Positions 63,344 through 64,000 of a stretch of 64,000 nucleotides of DNA are shown one piece after another. Source of the stretch: CAHJXG01 sp964235485 (GTDB taxonomy: Bacteria > Pseudomonadota > Alphaproteobacteria > Acetobacterales > Acetobacteraceae); assembly GCA_964235485.1 (NCBI GenBank), contig CAXSAZ010000017.1:1-64000 (forward strand), given 5' to 3'. The notes below the pieces were generated by a model. That model worked only from the letters and a program-made list of their open reading frames with translations, was not told where the DNA came from and did not search any database. A program made the position numbers and the translations under genes. Position 1 is the stretch's first letter. The number at the start of each line of letters is the position of its first letter.

Positions 63344-64000
63344 GTGACGACCCGCGGCCCGCGGTCCCCCGGGGCGCACCGCCGCGCACAACCGGTGGCG
63401 CCGCTGCCCAAGCGGCCCCGGGGACGGCCGCCATGGCAGGCGGCCCCGCCGAAACGTAAAGCGTTTGCGGCTGAGTTTGCGGCCCCGCTGCCGCGCGCTT
63501 CGGCCGCCTTGTGCCTGCCGACGCCGGACTGGCTGGCCCACCGCCTGTGGGTGGCCGGGCCGGCCGCGCTGCTTTCGGCTTTCCGCGCCGCCGCGGCCGG
63601 CCCGGGCGTCATCCCCTGGCCGCTGCGCGCGTCGGAGCTGGAAGAGGGCTGGTTCGGCCAGCTCGTGGCGCCCCCGCCCGGCCGGCGCGGCATCTCCGTC
63701 GAGGGCGCGCACGTCCTGGCCGGGCAGCTCGCCGCCGCGGCGCAAGCTCTGCAAGCGCAGGCGCAGCCCTCCCTCGTGCCGCTCGATCTCCATGCGCTGC
63801 TGCCGGTGCCGCCGGCGGTACTGCGGCTCGGGCCGGACGCGCCGGAAGCGGATGCCTGGCTGTGGGAGCATTGGGGCACCACCTGGCCGCTGCGCGGCGT
63901 CGCGGAGGACGCGCCCGGCGCCGGCGAACAGGGCCGCCCCGCCGAAGCACGGACGGCCGCCTGCTTCCGCTTCCATTCCGCCGATTGGTCGCCGTGGCGC
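63344..64000 (+). CDS. Partial protein of unknown function running off the window
   Basis: An uninterrupted frame begins at a GTG 5 bases after the recombinase stop and stays open to the last base (219 codons). It starts with a basic, Pro/Arg-rich segment (VAPLPKRPRGRPPWQAAP, AT-hook-like RGRPP), then LPTPDWLAHRLWVAGPAALL, GPGVIPWPLRASELEEGWFG, LAGQLAAAAQALQAQAQPSL, VPLDLHALLPVPPAVLRLGP and AWLWEHWGTTWPLRGV. Similar uncharacterised proteins occur in Rhodospirillales near recombinase genes, as I recall. Its end is unseen, so function and length are open. Confidence 0.7.
   Translation, partial: MTTRGPRSPGAHRRAQPVAPLPKRPRGRPPWQAAPPKRKAFAAEFAAPLPRASAALCLPTPDWLAHRLWVAGPAALLSAFRAAAAGPGVIPWPLRASELEEGWFGQLVAPPPGRRGISVEGAHVLAGQLAAAAQALQAQAQPSLVPLDLHALLPVPPAVLRLGPDAPEADAWLWEHWGTTWPLRGVAEDAPGAGEQGRPAEARTAACFRFHSADWSPWR

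Overview
The window is uniformly GC-rich (by eye roughly 70 percent, with strong G/C preference at third codon positions) and carries many overlapping ATGA/GTGA start-stop junctions and GTG/TTG starts. Gene content (ScpB, HemB, GlgX, TspO, CobW GTPase, PxpABC, type I secretion) and protein style fit an alphaproteobacterium, most likely Rhodospirillales/Acetobacterales. This is inferred from family resemblance; no rRNA or tRNA gene is present to confirm it.

Region 1 (1-5630): an AT-rich ClpP-like secreted fragment, then a minus-strand group of a DUF3750 protein, a large transglutaminase-DUF2126 protein and an M14-type zinc hydrolase (succinylglutamate desuccinylase/aspartoacylase family).

Region 2 (5775-25238) is the most distinctive part. 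A glycosyltransferase precedes a small His-rich RTX-type protein that has its own promoter and terminator. A tightly coupled plus-strand run follows: GT2 fusion, methyltransferase, GT4, a degenerate GT2-like protein, a second GT4, a polysaccharide pyruvyl transferase-like protein, a membrane-anchored protein, two different type I secretion ABC half-transporters and an HlyD adaptor. On the opposite strand a beta-helix protein and a second pyruvyl transferase-like protein converge on it. The layout suggests a secreted or surface glycoconjugate/RTX system. No outer-membrane TolC protein is in the window.

Region 3 (25416-48812) is mostly ordinary metabolism and transport: P1 peptidase, APC permease, cysteine synthase, a CopG regulator with a palindromic operator beside a PHB-depolymerase-like esterase, DUF4112, ArsB-like and MFS transporters, GlgX, a sensor kinase, TspO, a beta-helix protein, an ene-reductase, HemB, GNAT, DUF6489, a COG4280-like membrane protein with a small partner, and a glycoside hydrolase. 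A decayed stretch lies at 43190-43746.

Region 4 (48849-59539): a GMC oxidoreductase remnant beside a 17-bp tandem repeat, a pyruvate-oxidase-like TPP enzyme, a 900-bp gene-poor gap, a class IV aminotransferase, a REP-like palindrome, then pxpA-BCCP-accC-pxpB-pxpC. That operon encodes all the parts of a split urea-carboxylase-like enzyme. A polysaccharide deacetylase, a CxxC mini-protein and a CobW GTPase follow.

Region 5 (59540-64000): an alanine dehydrogenase gene broken by several indels, an uncharacterised 142-aa protein, ScpB, a tyrosine recombinase preceded by a 13-7-13 inverted repeat, and a protein of unknown function that runs off the window.
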